From NCBI GenBank assembly GCA_013696665.1, contig JACCYC010000164.1, positions 1 through 10,469 on the forward strand: 10,469 bases of DNA. Direction: 5' to 3'. This stretch comes from Burkholderiaceae bacterium (lineage in GTDB: Bacteria; Pseudomonadota; Gammaproteobacteria; Burkholderiales; Burkholderiaceae_F). Shown here piece after piece: positions 1 through 7,846 of the stretch. The position numbers and the translations under genes are program-made. The notes under the pieces are model-generated. The model was not told the DNA's origin. It saw only the letters and a list, made by a program, of their open reading frames with translations, and made no database searches. Each line of letters begins with the position of its first letter. Position 1 is the stretch's first letter.

Positions 1-95
1 TGCAATGGCATCCGGAATTTCACGACTGGAAAAGCGAAGAGACGTTGTCTGGCGATCCGATCCTGAGCAGTTTTTTATACGCCGGCAGTCAATAG
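1..95 (+). CDS. C-terminal end of a PuuD-like gamma-glutamyl hydrolase (class I glutamine amidotransferase, peptidase C26), partial
   Basis: An open frame enters from the left edge (first full codon at 3) and stops at TAG 93-95, giving the last 30 residues. They begin QWHPEFHDW, which is the conserved block carrying the His and Glu of the Cys-His-Glu triad in class I glutamine amidotransferases, followed by a short tail with DPILSSFL, typical of the C-terminus of PuuD/SpuA-like proteins. Members of that family hydrolyse gamma-glutamyl amide bonds, for example gamma-glutamyl-GABA to glutamate and GABA in the putrescine pathway. The nucleophile Cys and the rest of the fold lie outside the window, so the exact family member is open. 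The next gene, an aldehyde dehydrogenase, starts 12 bases later; PuuD and aldehyde dehydrogenases are frequent neighbours in polyamine operons, which supports the call. The frame is too short to be found by ORF length alone. Confidence 0.72.
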   Translation, partial: QWHPEFHDWKSEETLSGDPILSSFLYAGSQ

Positions 96-107
96 GAACC
101 CGGATCG

Positions 108-1475
108 ATGTTAACCATTGAAAGTCCCGCAACCGGGTCGAAGATTGCCGAGGTGAGCGAAGACGACGCACACTCGATTGCAGCAAAATATGCGGCTGCA
201 CGGTCTGCACAGCCGGCCTGGGCGGTCACGCCGCTGGCGAACCGCTGCGACATTCTGCGGCGTTTCCGTGACGCGCTGCTCAGCGACGTTGACCGGCTCG
301 CAGCGGTTCTTACATCGGAAACAGGCAAGCCGATCCGACAGTCGAGAAACGAGATCAACGGCTTGCCGGCACGCATCGACTTTTTCTTGGATTCGGTTGA
401 GCGGGTGCTTTCGCCGCGGGAGGTCCACAATGACGCTGGCATGGTCGAGCGGATCTCGCACGAGCCGCTCGGAGTCATCGCCAACATCTCTGCCTGGAAC
501 TATCCGTACTTCGTCGGCGGAAACGTGTTCGTGCCGGCGCTGCTGACCGGTAACGCTGTGCTCTACAAGCCGTCCGAGTTTGCAACGTTGACCGGGCTCG
601 AAATCGGCAGGCTGCTGCATGCGGCTGGCGTTCCAGCGCAGATCTTCGCAGTGGTCACGGGCGACGGCGCCGTCGGCGCGGAGCTGATCAAGCAACCGAT
701 TGACGGCGTGTTTTTCACCGGCTCCTATGCAACCGGCCAGCGCATTGCGCGCGATGCCGGCGCACGAATGATCAAACTTCAGCTGGAGCTTGGCGGCAAG
801 GATCCGACCTACGTCTGCGACGACGTTGACATCGCAAAAGCCGCGGCGTCACTAGCAGATGGCGCGATGTACAACACCGGGCAGAGCTGTTGCTCGGTTG
901 AACGCATCTATGTGCACCAAAAAATCCACGACGTTTTCGTGCACGCGTTCGTCAACGAAGTTGCCGCGCTCAAGGGCGGTGACCCGGCGGACGAGTCGAC
1001 CACTATCGGGCCACTGACGCGCGCTCCGCAAATAAAGATCCTTGAACAGCAGGTCGCCGATGCCGTTGCAAAGGGCGCCAAGCTCGTGCTCGGCGGTGCT
1101 CGTATGCCAAGCGTCGGCAACTGGTTCGCTCCGACCGTGCTGGTCGACGTTGATCACACCATGGAAGTGATGCGTGAAGAAAGCTTCGGACCGATCATTG
1201 GCATCCAGAAGGTTGCTTCCGATGCGGAAGCCGTGCGCTTGATGAACGACACCGACTACGGATTGACCGCGGGTGTGTACACGACAGATGAGCGGCGAGC
1301 CAAGTCGATACTGGCGCAAATTCGCGCCGGATCGGTTTACTGGAACTGCTGCGACCGCGTCAGCCCGCGGCTACCCTGGAGCGGCGTCGGTCACTCAGGC
1401 GTGGGGCTAACCTTATCGACATACGGCATCGAGGCTTTTACGCGGCCAAAAGCGTGGCACCTGAAAAGCGCGTAG
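108..1475 (+). CDS. NAD(P)-dependent aldehyde dehydrogenase
   Basis: Soluble enzyme of the aldehyde dehydrogenase superfamily, oxidising an aldehyde to its acid with NAD(P)+. At 455 residues it is nearer to the short succinate-semialdehyde dehydrogenase type (Sad/YneI-like) than to the roughly 495-residue PuuC type. Key residues are all present: oxyanion Asn131 in AWNYP, cofactor Lys154 in YKPSE, the FTGS turn at 203-206, general base Glu227 in LELGGKDP, catalytic Cys261 in NTGQSC (followed directly by Cys262), and Glu358 and Phe360 in EESFGP, which contact the nicotinamide ribose. The ATG at 108 is preceded by AGGA at 94-97, which overlaps the stop of the upstream PuuD-like gene, so the two are probably cotranscribed. 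The partner genes suggest an amino- or gamma-glutamyl-aldehyde as substrate, but this is inference. Phosphonoacetaldehyde is a less likely alternative because the residue before the catalytic Cys is Ser260, whereas I recall an Arg there in PhnY. Confidence 0.93.
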   Translation: MLTIESPATGSKIAEVSEDDAHSIAAKYAAARSAQPAWAVTPLANRCDILRRFRDALLSDVDRLAAVLTSETGKPIRQSRNEINGLPARIDFFLDSVERVLSPREVHNDAGMVERISHEPLGVIANISAWNYPYFVGGNVFVPALLTGNAVLYKPSEFATLTGLEIGRLLHAAGVPAQIFAVVTGDGAVGAELIKQPIDGVFFTGSYATGQRIARDAGARMIKLQLELGGKDPTYVCDDVDIAKAAASLADGAMYNTGQSCCSVERIYVHQKIHDVFVHAFVNEVAALKGGDPADESTTIGPLTRAPQIKILEQQVADAVAKGAKLVLGGARMPSVGNWFAPTVLVDVDHTMEVMREESFGPIIGIQKVASDAEAVRLMNDTDYGLTAGVYTTDERRAKSILAQIRAGSVYWNCCDRVSPRLPWSGVGHSGVGLTLSTYGIEAFTRPKAWHLKSA

Positions 1476-1494
1476 GCGCCGGGCGGTCGCGCGT

Positions 1495-1513
1495 CGTCGA
1501 TTTCTCCTCGACG
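1495..1513 (+). other. Short perfect inverted repeat in the ALDH-demethylase gap
   Basis: CGTCGA at 1495-1500 and TCGACG at 1508-1513 form a 6-bp perfect stem with a 7-base loop. It lies in the 85-base gap between the aldehyde dehydrogenase stop (1475) and the GTG start at 1561. No run of T follows, so it is not a standard intrinsic terminator. It may be an RNA-stabilising or processing hairpin, a protein-binding palindrome, or chance in GC-rich DNA. Confidence 0.25.
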
Positions 1514-1560
1514 GGCGAGCGGGCGTTTCGACAACGCTTCTGTTTACCGGAAAGTTCCAG

Positions 1561-4080
1561 GTGAGCGGCGATAGCCTGGTGAGTGCCGTCGTCCCTCCTG
1601 CAGCCGCGCGCATTGTCGTGATCGGCGGCGGCATTATGGGATGCAGCGTTGCGTATCACCTGGGCGCGCTCGGCGAAAAAAACGTTGTGCTGCTCGAACA
1701 GGGAAGGCTGACATCGGGAACGACGTGGCACGCGGCCGGGCTCGTCGGTCAGCTGCGCGCGCACGAAAGCATGACGCGGCTTATCCGTTACTCGACAGAG
1801 TTGTATTCGAAGCTCGAAGCCGAAACCGGGCTTGGCACCGGCTGGAAGCAATGCGGGTCACTCGCAGTTGCGCGCACATCGGATCGCCTGATTCAACTGA
1901 AGCGCACTGCAGCAGTGGCACGCGCACACGGAGTCGATTGCGACTTGATCTCGGTGACCGAAGCGGCGAAGCTTTACCCGATCATGGCGACCGATGATTT
2001 GCACGGTGCGGTGTGGCTGCCAGGCGACGGCAAAGCGAACCCGGCTGACTTGACGCTCGCGCTCGCCAAAGGTGCGCGCAATCGCGGCGTTAAAGTCTTC
2101 GAGAATGTGCGGGTGGCGGGATTGGAGACTTCTGCTTCCTCCCGTACGCAGCGTGTTTCTTCTCTGACCTGGCGCAATAAGTCGGGCGACGAAGGTCGCA
2201 TCGACGCCGAAATCGTCGTGCTGTGCGGTGGCCAGTGGTCGCGCGCGGTTGCGCGCCAGATCAACGTCACTGTGCCACTTTTTTCCTGCGAGCACTTCTA
2301 CATCGTCACCGATCGTATCGAAGGCGTTCACCGCGATCTGCCGGTGCTCCGCGATCCAGACGGATTTATTTATTTCAAGGAAGAAGTCGGCGGCTTGCTG
2401 ATGGGCGGGTTCGAGCCGAACGCAACGCCGTGGCTGCAGAGTGCGATGCATCGAGGAGGCATCCCGGAAAACTTTGAATTCCAGTTGCTGCCCGACAACT
2501 GGGATGCGTTTCAAATCTTGCTGGACAACGCGATGATCCGCGTGCCGGCGCTTGAGACAGCGCGAGTCAAGCAGTTCTACAACGGCCCCGAGTCGTTTAC
2601 CGCGGACAACAACTTCATCGTCGGCGCGGCGCCCGGCTTTGAAAACTTCTACGTTGGCTGCGGCTTCAACTCGATGGGGATTGCGTCGGCCGGCGGCGCC
2701 GGCCGCGCGCTTGCCGAGTGGATCGTGCAGGGCGAGCCCACGCTGGACTTGTGGCCAGTCGACATTCGCCGCTTTAATCACTTCAATGCGAACGAAAACT
2801 GGCTGCCCGACCGCATCGGCGAAGTTCTGGGTATGCACTACAAGATGCCGTGGCCAAATCGCGAACTGGAAAGCGCACGTCCGTTTCGGCGCTCGCCGTT
2901 GTATGCGCTACTGCGCGACGCCGGCGCGTGCTTCGGCTCGAAGATGGGATGGGAGCGCGCAAATTTTTTCGCGCCGTCACGTGAGCAGGCTCAGATCGAA
3001 TACGCGTGGGGCCATCAGAACTGGCATTCGTGGGTCGCCGAAGAGCACCGCGCGTGCCGCGAGCGGGTCGCCGTCTTCGACATGAGCTCGTTTGCGAAGC
3101 TGCTGATTCAGGGCCCCGATGCCTGGCGCGCATTGAACTCGATCATCGCGAATGACACGCCGACCGAACCTGGCGCAACGGTCTACACCGGCATGCTGAA
3201 CGAGCGCGGCGGCTACGAAAGCGACTTCACGGTAACGATGCTCTCTCACAACGAATACATGATCGTGACCGGCAGCGCGCAGGCTGTACGCGACCGTGAC
3301 GTTATCGAACGCGCATTCGCCGCATTGCCCGACGCTCCCCGCCGCGAAGTGGTAGATATCACGTCGATGTATGCGGTGATGGCGGTGATGGGGCCGAAAT
3401 CGCGCGAGCTGCTGCAGCGAGTATCGACTGCAGATTTGTCAGTAAGTTTTCCGTTCGGGTCATCGCGTTCGATCGACATCGGGTATGCGACGGTGCGTGC
3501 AACGCGCCTCACCTACGTCGGCGAGCTTGGATGGGAGCTTTACGTTCCGGTGGAGTTCGCGGTCGGCGTATACGAGGCGCTGATGGAGGCGGGCAAAGAG
3601 CTGGGTGTCGCGAATGCCGGTTACTACGTGATCGACTCGCTGCGCCTCGAGAAGGGCTACCGCGCATGGGGCCGCGAGCTGTCGCCGGAAATCAACCCGT
3701 ACGAGGCGGGACTCGGCTTCGCGGTGAAGCTGGACAAGCCCGGCGGCTTCCGCGGACGCGACGCGCTTGTTGGAGTCGATCGAAGCGCTGTGAAGCGGCG
3801 TGTCGTTTCATTGGTAATCGACGCATCGCATACGAACGTTTGGGGCAACGAGTTGATTTTGCGCAACGGCATGCCAATCGGCTCCATCACGTCGGCCGCG
3901 TTTGGGCACACGATCGGCAAGCCGGTAGCGCTTGGACTGATAACGCGCACCGACGGCATCGCGGATCGTGCGTGGATTGAAAGTGGTCAGTACGAGATCG
4001 ATCTTGCAGGTGAACGCTACGCGGCCACCGTCTCGCTAAGAGCACCTTACGATGCCGATTCGCGACGAATAAAAAGCTAG
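1561..4080 (+). CDS. FAD-dependent N-methyl amino acid dehydrogenase with GcvT-like folate domain (dimethylglycine/sarcosine dehydrogenase family)
   Basis: Large two-part enzyme of 839 residues. The N-terminal DAO flavin domain (about 16-400) has the dinucleotide motif VVIGGGIMG (19-27), a ribose-binding Glu46, and SGTTWHAAGL, in which His57 aligns with the histidine that covalently binds FAD in dimethylglycine and sarcosine dehydrogenases. An FAO_M linker follows (about 404-470, NRELESARPFRRSPLY and GWERANFF). Then comes a GcvT domain (about 480-735) with FDMSSF (Asp507) and DSLRLEKGYRAWG (692-704), and a GcvT C-terminal barrel (about 744-830). The family oxidises N-methyl groups of sarcosine, dimethylglycine or related amines, passes electrons to ETF or oxygen, and transfers the one-carbon unit to tetrahydrofolate as methylene-THF. 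Substrate cannot be assigned from sequence. The GTG at 1561 is chosen with a weak GGAAAG at 1549-1554; GTG 1579 is an alternative start that still precedes the flavin motif. The stop is 8 bases before alanine dehydrogenase. Confidence 0.92.
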   Translation: MSGDSLVSAVVPPAAARIVVIGGGIMGCSVAYHLGALGEKNVVLLEQGRLTSGTTWHAAGLVGQLRAHESMTRLIRYSTELYSKLEAETGLGTGWKQCGSLAVARTSDRLIQLKRTAAVARAHGVDCDLISVTEAAKLYPIMATDDLHGAVWLPGDGKANPADLTLALAKGARNRGVKVFENVRVAGLETSASSRTQRVSSLTWRNKSGDEGRIDAEIVVLCGGQWSRAVARQINVTVPLFSCEHFYIVTDRIEGVHRDLPVLRDPDGFIYFKEEVGGLLMGGFEPNATPWLQSAMHRGGIPENFEFQLLPDNWDAFQILLDNAMIRVPALETARVKQFYNGPESFTADNNFIVGAAPGFENFYVGCGFNSMGIASAGGAGRALAEWIVQGEPTLDLWPVDIRRFNHFNANENWLPDRIGEVLGMHYKMPWPNRELESARPFRRSPLYALLRDAGACFGSKMGWERANFFAPSREQAQIEYAWGHQNWHSWVAEEHRACRERVAVFDMSSFAKLLIQGPDAWRALNSIIANDTPTEPGATVYTGMLNERGGYESDFTVTMLSHNEYMIVTGSAQAVRDRDVIERAFAALPDAPRREVVDITSMYAVMAVMGPKSRELLQRVSTADLSVSFPFGSSRSIDIGYATVRATRLTYVGELGWELYVPVEFAVGVYEALMEAGKELGVANAGYYVIDSLRLEKGYRAWGRELSPEINPYEAGLGFAVKLDKPGGFRGRDALVGVDRSAVKRRVVSLVIDASHTNVWGNELILRNGMPIGSITSAAFGHTIGKPVALGLITRTDGIADRAWIESGQYEIDLAGERYAATVSLRAPYDADSRRIKS

Positions 4081-4086
4081 GAGAAG
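4081..4086 (+). promoter_or_regulatory. Strong ribosome binding site of the alanine dehydrogenase gene
   Basis: GAGAAG follows directly on the TAG stop of the upstream gene; read together, AGGAGAAG (4079-4086) is close to the consensus Shine-Dalgarno sequence and overlaps that stop codon. It fixes the ATG at 4089 and implies tight cotranslation with the upstream flavoprotein. Confidence 0.7.
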
Positions 4087-4088
4087 AA

Positions 4089-5207
4089 ATGCTGGTCGGC
4101 GTCCCGAAAGAGATCAAGGTTCACGAATATCGCGTCGGATTGACGCCGTCATCGGTGCGCGAAATGACGATGCATAGCCACGAGGTGCTGGTGCAAACCG
4201 ACGCCGGGGCCGGTATCGGCGCGACCGACGATGACTATCGGCGCGCCGGCGCGGAGATCGCTGCGAGCGCCGAAGAAGTGTTCGAGCGCGCGGAGATGAT
4301 CGTCAAGGTGAAGGAGCCGCAGGCGGTCGAGCGCGCGATGTTGCGCGACGGCCAGATTCTTTTTACGTATCTGCATCTGGCCCCCGATCCGGAGCAAGCG
4401 GCCGACCTGTTGAAGAGCGGCGCGATCTGCATCGCATACGAAACGGTCACTGCGCCCACCGGTGGCTTGCCGCTGCTCGCGCCGATGTCCGAAGTGGCCG
4501 GCCGCTTGTCGGTGCAGGCAGGGGCGCGCTGTCTTGAAAAATCCGCGGGCGGCATGGGCATGCTGCTGGGCGGAGTCGCGGGGGTGCCGCCGGGACGCAT
4601 CGTGATTCTCGGCGCCGGCATGGTGGGAATCAACGCGGCACAAATGGCCGTCGGCACCGGCGCCGAAGTCGTCGTCATCGACATCTCGATCGACGCTTTG
4701 CGGCGCATCGATTCGATGCTCGGCGCGCGCGTAATGACGATATTTTCGAACCGAGACAACGTCGAGCGCGAAGTGTTACGCGCCGATCTGGTCATCTCCG
4801 GCGTCTTGATTCCGGGAGCGGAGGCACCGAAGCTCGTGACGCGAGCGATGCTGCCGCGGATGAAGCGCGGCTCGGTGATCGTCGACGTCGCGATCGACCA
4901 GGGCGGCAGCTGCGAGACATCGCGCCCGACCACCCACGCCGATCCGACGTATGTCATCGACGGTGTCGTGCATTACATGGTCGCCAACATGCCGGGCGCG
5001 GTGCCGCGCACGTCGACCTACGCACTTAATAACGCCACCCTCGCATTCGCACTGCAGCTGGCGGACAAAGGCTGGCGCGCCGCATTGACCGAAAATCGTC
5101 ACTTGAAAGACGGTCTCAATATTGCAGCCGGCAAGGTGACGTACAAAGCTGTGGCCAAAGCGCTGAATCTTCCGTACACCTCTGCCGACGCAGTGCTTCC
5201 GATCTGA
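4089..5207 (+). CDS. ald: Alanine dehydrogenase
   Basis: Cytosolic enzyme that converts L-alanine, NAD+ and water reversibly to pyruvate, ammonium and NADH. The 372-residue length is normal for the family. It opens with the family signature VGVPKEIKVHEYRVGLTP. Substrate residues fall at the classical positions: Arg15, Lys75 in KVKEPQ, catalytic His96 in TYLHLAPD, and Asp270 in VDVAIDQGG. The NAD-binding fold shows GAGMVG (175-180) and Asp198 at the end of the second strand; VANMPGAVPRTST (298-310) is the conserved C-terminal block. It is the last gene of the tight + strand operon, 8 bases after the demethylase-type flavoprotein. In that setting it would direct alanine formed by the operon, or alanine made by the PhnW transaminase encoded at 7847-8989, into pyruvate and ammonium. 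The family assignment is firm; the source of alanine is inferred. Confidence 0.97.
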   Translation: MLVGVPKEIKVHEYRVGLTPSSVREMTMHSHEVLVQTDAGAGIGATDDDYRRAGAEIAASAEEVFERAEMIVKVKEPQAVERAMLRDGQILFTYLHLAPDPEQAADLLKSGAICIAYETVTAPTGGLPLLAPMSEVAGRLSVQAGARCLEKSAGGMGMLLGGVAGVPPGRIVILGAGMVGINAAQMAVGTGAEVVVIDISIDALRRIDSMLGARVMTIFSNRDNVEREVLRADLVISGVLIPGAEAPKLVTRAMLPRMKRGSVIVDVAIDQGGSCETSRPTTHADPTYVIDGVVHYMVANMPGAVPRTSTYALNNATLAFALQLADKGWRAALTENRHLKDGLNIAAGKVTYKAVAKALNLPYTSADAVLPI

Positions 5208-5209
5208 GC

Positions 5210-5225
5210 GGCGCGATACAGCGCC
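5210..5225 (+). other. GC-rich hairpin just after alanine dehydrogenase
   Basis: GGCGC at 5210-5214 pairs perfectly with GCGCC at 5221-5225 around a 6-base loop, starting three bases after the ald stop codon. There is no downstream T tract, so intrinsic termination is not well supported. It could protect the 3' end of the operon mRNA or weakly attenuate read-through into the permease gene at 5270. Confidence 0.3.
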
Positions 5226-5269
5226 AGCTCTGAGCCTAAACATGACTTCGCAAATCTGAGTCCGTTGCT

Positions 5270-6121
5270 TTGAGTTTCGAGATCACGCTCGCGGTCTTGC
5301 TCGCAGCGCTGTTGCACGCTTCCTGGAATGCAATGATCAAGGGTGGCACTGACGTGCTTCTTGACACCGCGACCCTCGTCTCTTTTGCAGGGCTCATCAC
5401 GCTTCCGTTTCTGCTTGTCGTCCCGCTCCCGAACGCGGCCAGCTGGCCGTACATCCTCGCCTCGCTCACGCTGCACGGTGCCTATTACTTTCTGATGATC
5501 AATGCTTACCGCACGGGCGACTTATCGCTCGTGTATCCGCTGATGCGCGGAGTCGCGCCGCTGATCACCGCCGTGCTGGGTATTTTCTGGCTGCGCGAAC
5601 TGCCCGCGCCATTGAGCTGGTTAGGCATGCTGATGATTTCATTTGGTGTCATCGCACTCGCGATGCGCCCGGCGGGCAATACTCCAGTGCTTGCGGGGCA
5701 TGGTCGCGCGGTGGCTTTTGCACTAGCAAACGCCGGCGTCATCGCGTGTTACACGATCGTCGACGGCACGGGAGCACGGCTGGCCGGCGATCCGTGGGCA
5801 TATATCGCGTGGCTTTTTGTACTCGACGCGGTTCCCTTCGCGCTTTACATGCTGGCAACACAACGGCAGTCCTTCGTGGCCGCGTTGGTCGAGCGGCGGC
5901 GCAATGGCGTTATCGGCGGCGCCCTGTCGGCGATCGCATACGCAATTTCGGTGTGGGCGATGACCAAAGCCCCGGTCGCGCTGGTCGCATCGTTGCGCGA
6001 GACTTCGGTGCTGTTTGCAACACTGCTTGGCGCATACCTGCTGAAGGAAAAGCTGACGCCCCGCCGATGGGCAGGGGTGGCAGCCGTGCTGCTGGGCGTC
6101 GTTGCGCTAAAAGTGACCTAG
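5270..6121 (+). CDS. EamA/DMT-family membrane permease, resembling the phosphonate-associated group
   Basis: Inner-membrane protein of 283 residues, almost wholly hydrophobic, with about ten predicted membrane helices arranged as two EamA halves (about 1-133 and 145-283). Typical signatures are LLHASWNAMIKGG near the N-terminus (14-26), AYRTGDLSLVYPLMRG (79-94) ending the first half's third and fourth helices, and the closing ETSVLFATLLGAYLLKEK (244-261). DMT proteins export or import small metabolites; no substrate is readable. The N-terminal pattern and length recall the 'phosphonate utilization associated' membrane family (TIGR03340), and the nearby phnW and phosphonate permease fit that, but this needs an HMM check. 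The start is TTG at 5270: the in-frame stop TGA at 5243-5245 leaves no upstream ATG or GTG, and the next Met (residue 22) would delete the first helix. The ribosome site is weak. It lies 62 bases after ald and may be in the same transcript. Confidence 0.85.
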   Translation: MSFEITLAVLLAALLHASWNAMIKGGTDVLLDTATLVSFAGLITLPFLLVVPLPNAASWPYILASLTLHGAYYFLMINAYRTGDLSLVYPLMRGVAPLITAVLGIFWLRELPAPLSWLGMLMISFGVIALAMRPAGNTPVLAGHGRAVAFALANAGVIACYTIVDGTGARLAGDPWAYIAWLFVLDAVPFALYMLATQRQSFVAALVERRRNGVIGGALSAIAYAISVWAMTKAPVALVASLRETSVLFATLLGAYLLKEKLTPRRWAGVAAVLLGVVALKVT

Positions 6122-6208
6122 ACCCCGGCAGCCTTGTTCGGGCCGATTTGCGGGTTACGAACACGAATTTCGCACAGCGGTCCTTTAAATAGCCCGTGTC
6201 CACGTTGC

Positions 6209-6226
6209 GATAGGCGGCGCTCTATC
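6209..6226 (+). other. Small inverted repeat upstream of the phospholipase D-like gene
   Basis: GATAG at 6209-6213 is mirrored by CTATC at 6222-6226 with an 8-base GC-rich loop, 26 bases before the ATG at 6253. It could be a leader hairpin or a short operator. The remaining part of the 131-base gap (6122-6252) contains an AT-rich TTTAAAT at 6184-6190 that could be part of a promoter, but I see no convincing -35 partner. Confidence 0.2.
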
Positions 6227-6252
6227 TGGCCAGGCCCTTCGATACTTGAAAC

Positions 6253-7830
6253 ATGAAAAATTCCGTGACCTTCAGGCCCGTCGCTCTGCTGCTGTGCGCA
6301 ATGGCCGCAGCAATGACGGGCTGCAGCACGCTTCCTGAGCCTAAGGAACCGCTTACCCCTTCCTATTCGTTCGCATCCCCCGACGCAACGCCATTGGGCA
6401 AGCAGGTCGCGACGATGCGCCCACGCACCGCCGCCGCCGGTCTGTCCGGCTTGTTCTTGCTGGGCCAGGGCGTTGAGGCATTTGCTGCGCGTGTCGGTCT
6501 TGCCCAGCGCGCAACGCGCACGCTGGACGTGCAGTACTACGCAGTGTTCGCCGATGAAAGCGGCACTTTGCTGCTCGGTGAATTGATCGAAGCAGCAACG
6601 CGGGGAGTCCGGGTTCGATTGCTGATTGATGACTTGGACGCTTCCGGGTCGGGGCTCGATCTCGCGCTGCTCGCCGCGGTCCCAGGCATCGAGGTGCGCG
6701 TGTTCAATCCGTTTGCCGGGCGTAGCTTCGGGCCGGCACGTCTGCTCGAGTTCATCGCTGATGGAGAGCGACTGAATCGGCGCATGCACAACAAGGCCTG
6801 GATTGCCGACAACGTCGGCGCCATCATCGGCGGCCGCAATCTCGGCAACAAATATTTCAGCGGACCGAGTGAAACGAACTTCGCCGATCTGGACGTGCTG
6901 ACACTGGGGCCGGTGACGCGTGAGATTTCACGCAGCTTCGACCGCTACTGGAACAGTGAATGGGCGCTTCCGATCAAAGCACCCGAAGGCGCACGTAAAG
7001 ACACAGTTCCCACACGACTCACCGAATTTGCAGGACGTATCGAGCAGATCAAGGCAACGGAATACGGCATATTGCTCAAAAAGAGCGACCCAGTTAGCGA
7101 ATTATTTGCGGGCAAGCGCGCAACTGTGTGGGCAACAGCGCACGCCGTAGTCGACCCGGTGTCGAAGTTCGACGCAGACAAATCTCCGGAAGTCGAGAGC
7201 TACGTGTTAACGGAAGTCGCCGAACAGTTGCGAGCGACCCGGCAATCGCTGTTAGCTGTGTCACCGTACTTCGTTCCGGGCGCCGGTGGTACCGATTTGC
7301 TTAAAGGCCTGGTTGAGCGTGGCGTCAAAGTGCGCGTGTTGACCAACTCGCTGAGTGCGACCGACGTGCCGCTCGTGCACGCGGGCTATGCGAAATATCG
7401 GCCGGAATTGATCAAGCACGGTGTGACCCTGTACGAACTAAAGCCAACGGCCCCGCCGGATATCGGCGCAAGTCGTCGACAGACAGCGCTCTCCTCTGGC
7501 AGCCAGGCGAGTCTCCACGCCAAAGCGTTTGTGATGGATCAGCGCACTGTGTTGATCGGATCGATGAACTTCGACCCGCGCTCGACCTGGTACAACAGTG
7601 AACTAAGCATATTGGTCGATAGCCCCGAGTTGGCGACCCAGGTGGTGCAGGCGTTCGACCGCGTTACGTCGACGGATCGTGTATGGAAGATGGCTTACGA
7701 CGAAAACGGCCTTGCGTGGCAATCGGCCGATGCGACGGAAGTGACCGTACTGCGTAGCGAGCCTGCAACCTTCTGGCGCAGGATGCAAGTGGAGTTCCTG
7801 GGTCCGCTCGCACCTGAGGACTTTATGTGA
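6253..7830 (+). CDS. Phospholipase D family lipoprotein, cardiolipin synthase-like
   Basis: Predicted lipoprotein of 525 residues with a signal peptide ending in AMTGC, so Cys24 is the likely lipidated residue and the protein should be anchored on the periplasmic side of a membrane. Two complete HKD catalytic motifs are present: HNKAWIAD (His179, Lys181, Asp186) followed by GGRNLGNKYF, and HAKAFVMD (His422, Lys424, Asp429) followed by GSMNFDPRS. The paired motifs form the active site of phospholipase D enzymes, which act through a covalent phosphohistidine. The layout and length are closest to ClsC/YmdC-type cardiolipin synthases, which join two phospholipids, but ClsC itself is not clearly a lipoprotein, and a phospholipase role is possible. 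The ATG at 6253 is preceded by only a weak ribosome site. It ends 16 bases from the convergent phnW and has no obvious link to the flanking catabolic genes. Confidence 0.9.
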   Translation: MKNSVTFRPVALLLCAMAAAMTGCSTLPEPKEPLTPSYSFASPDATPLGKQVATMRPRTAAAGLSGLFLLGQGVEAFAARVGLAQRATRTLDVQYYAVFADESGTLLLGELIEAATRGVRVRLLIDDLDASGSGLDLALLAAVPGIEVRVFNPFAGRSFGPARLLEFIADGERLNRRMHNKAWIADNVGAIIGGRNLGNKYFSGPSETNFADLDVLTLGPVTREISRSFDRYWNSEWALPIKAPEGARKDTVPTRLTEFAGRIEQIKATEYGILLKKSDPVSELFAGKRATVWATAHAVVDPVSKFDADKSPEVESYVLTEVAEQLRATRQSLLAVSPYFVPGAGGTDLLKGLVERGVKVRVLTNSLSATDVPLVHAGYAKYRPELIKHGVTLYELKPTAPPDIGASRRQTALSSGSQASLHAKAFVMDQRTVLIGSMNFDPRSTWYNSELSILVDSPELATQVVQAFDRVTSTDRVWKMAYDENGLAWQSADATEVTVLRSEPATFWRRMQVEFLGPLAPEDFM

Positions 7831-7846
7831 TGCGGCGAACGAACAC

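Noticed and set aside
108..1475. Aldehyde dehydrogenase as phosphonoacetaldehyde dehydrogenase (PhnY)
   Set aside because: It is in the operon with the PuuD-like hydrolase rather than with phnW, and Ser260 precedes the catalytic Cys where I recall an Arg in PhnY. It is kept only as a remote alternative.
1858..2838. 326-codon open frame on the minus strand inside the flavoprotein gene
   Set aside because: It lies fully antisense to a well-supported gene with all its family motifs; its translation is rich in Arg, Ala and His, with no recognisable domain, as expected for a shadow frame in GC-rich DNA.
4235..4957. 240-codon minus-strand open frame inside alanine dehydrogenase
   Set aside because: It is antisense to a gene whose catalytic residues are all in place; the composition is low-complexity Ser/Arg/Pro/Thr and no ribosome site or neighbour supports it.
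5210..5225. Intrinsic terminator after alanine dehydrogenase
   Set aside because: The stem is only 5 bp and no T run follows, so I list it as a hairpin and not as a terminator.
6118..6789. 223-codon minus-strand open frame spanning the gap before the phospholipase D-like gene
   Set aside because: Most of it overlaps the signal peptide and first part of that well-supported gene, and it shows no known motif, so I treat it as a shadow.
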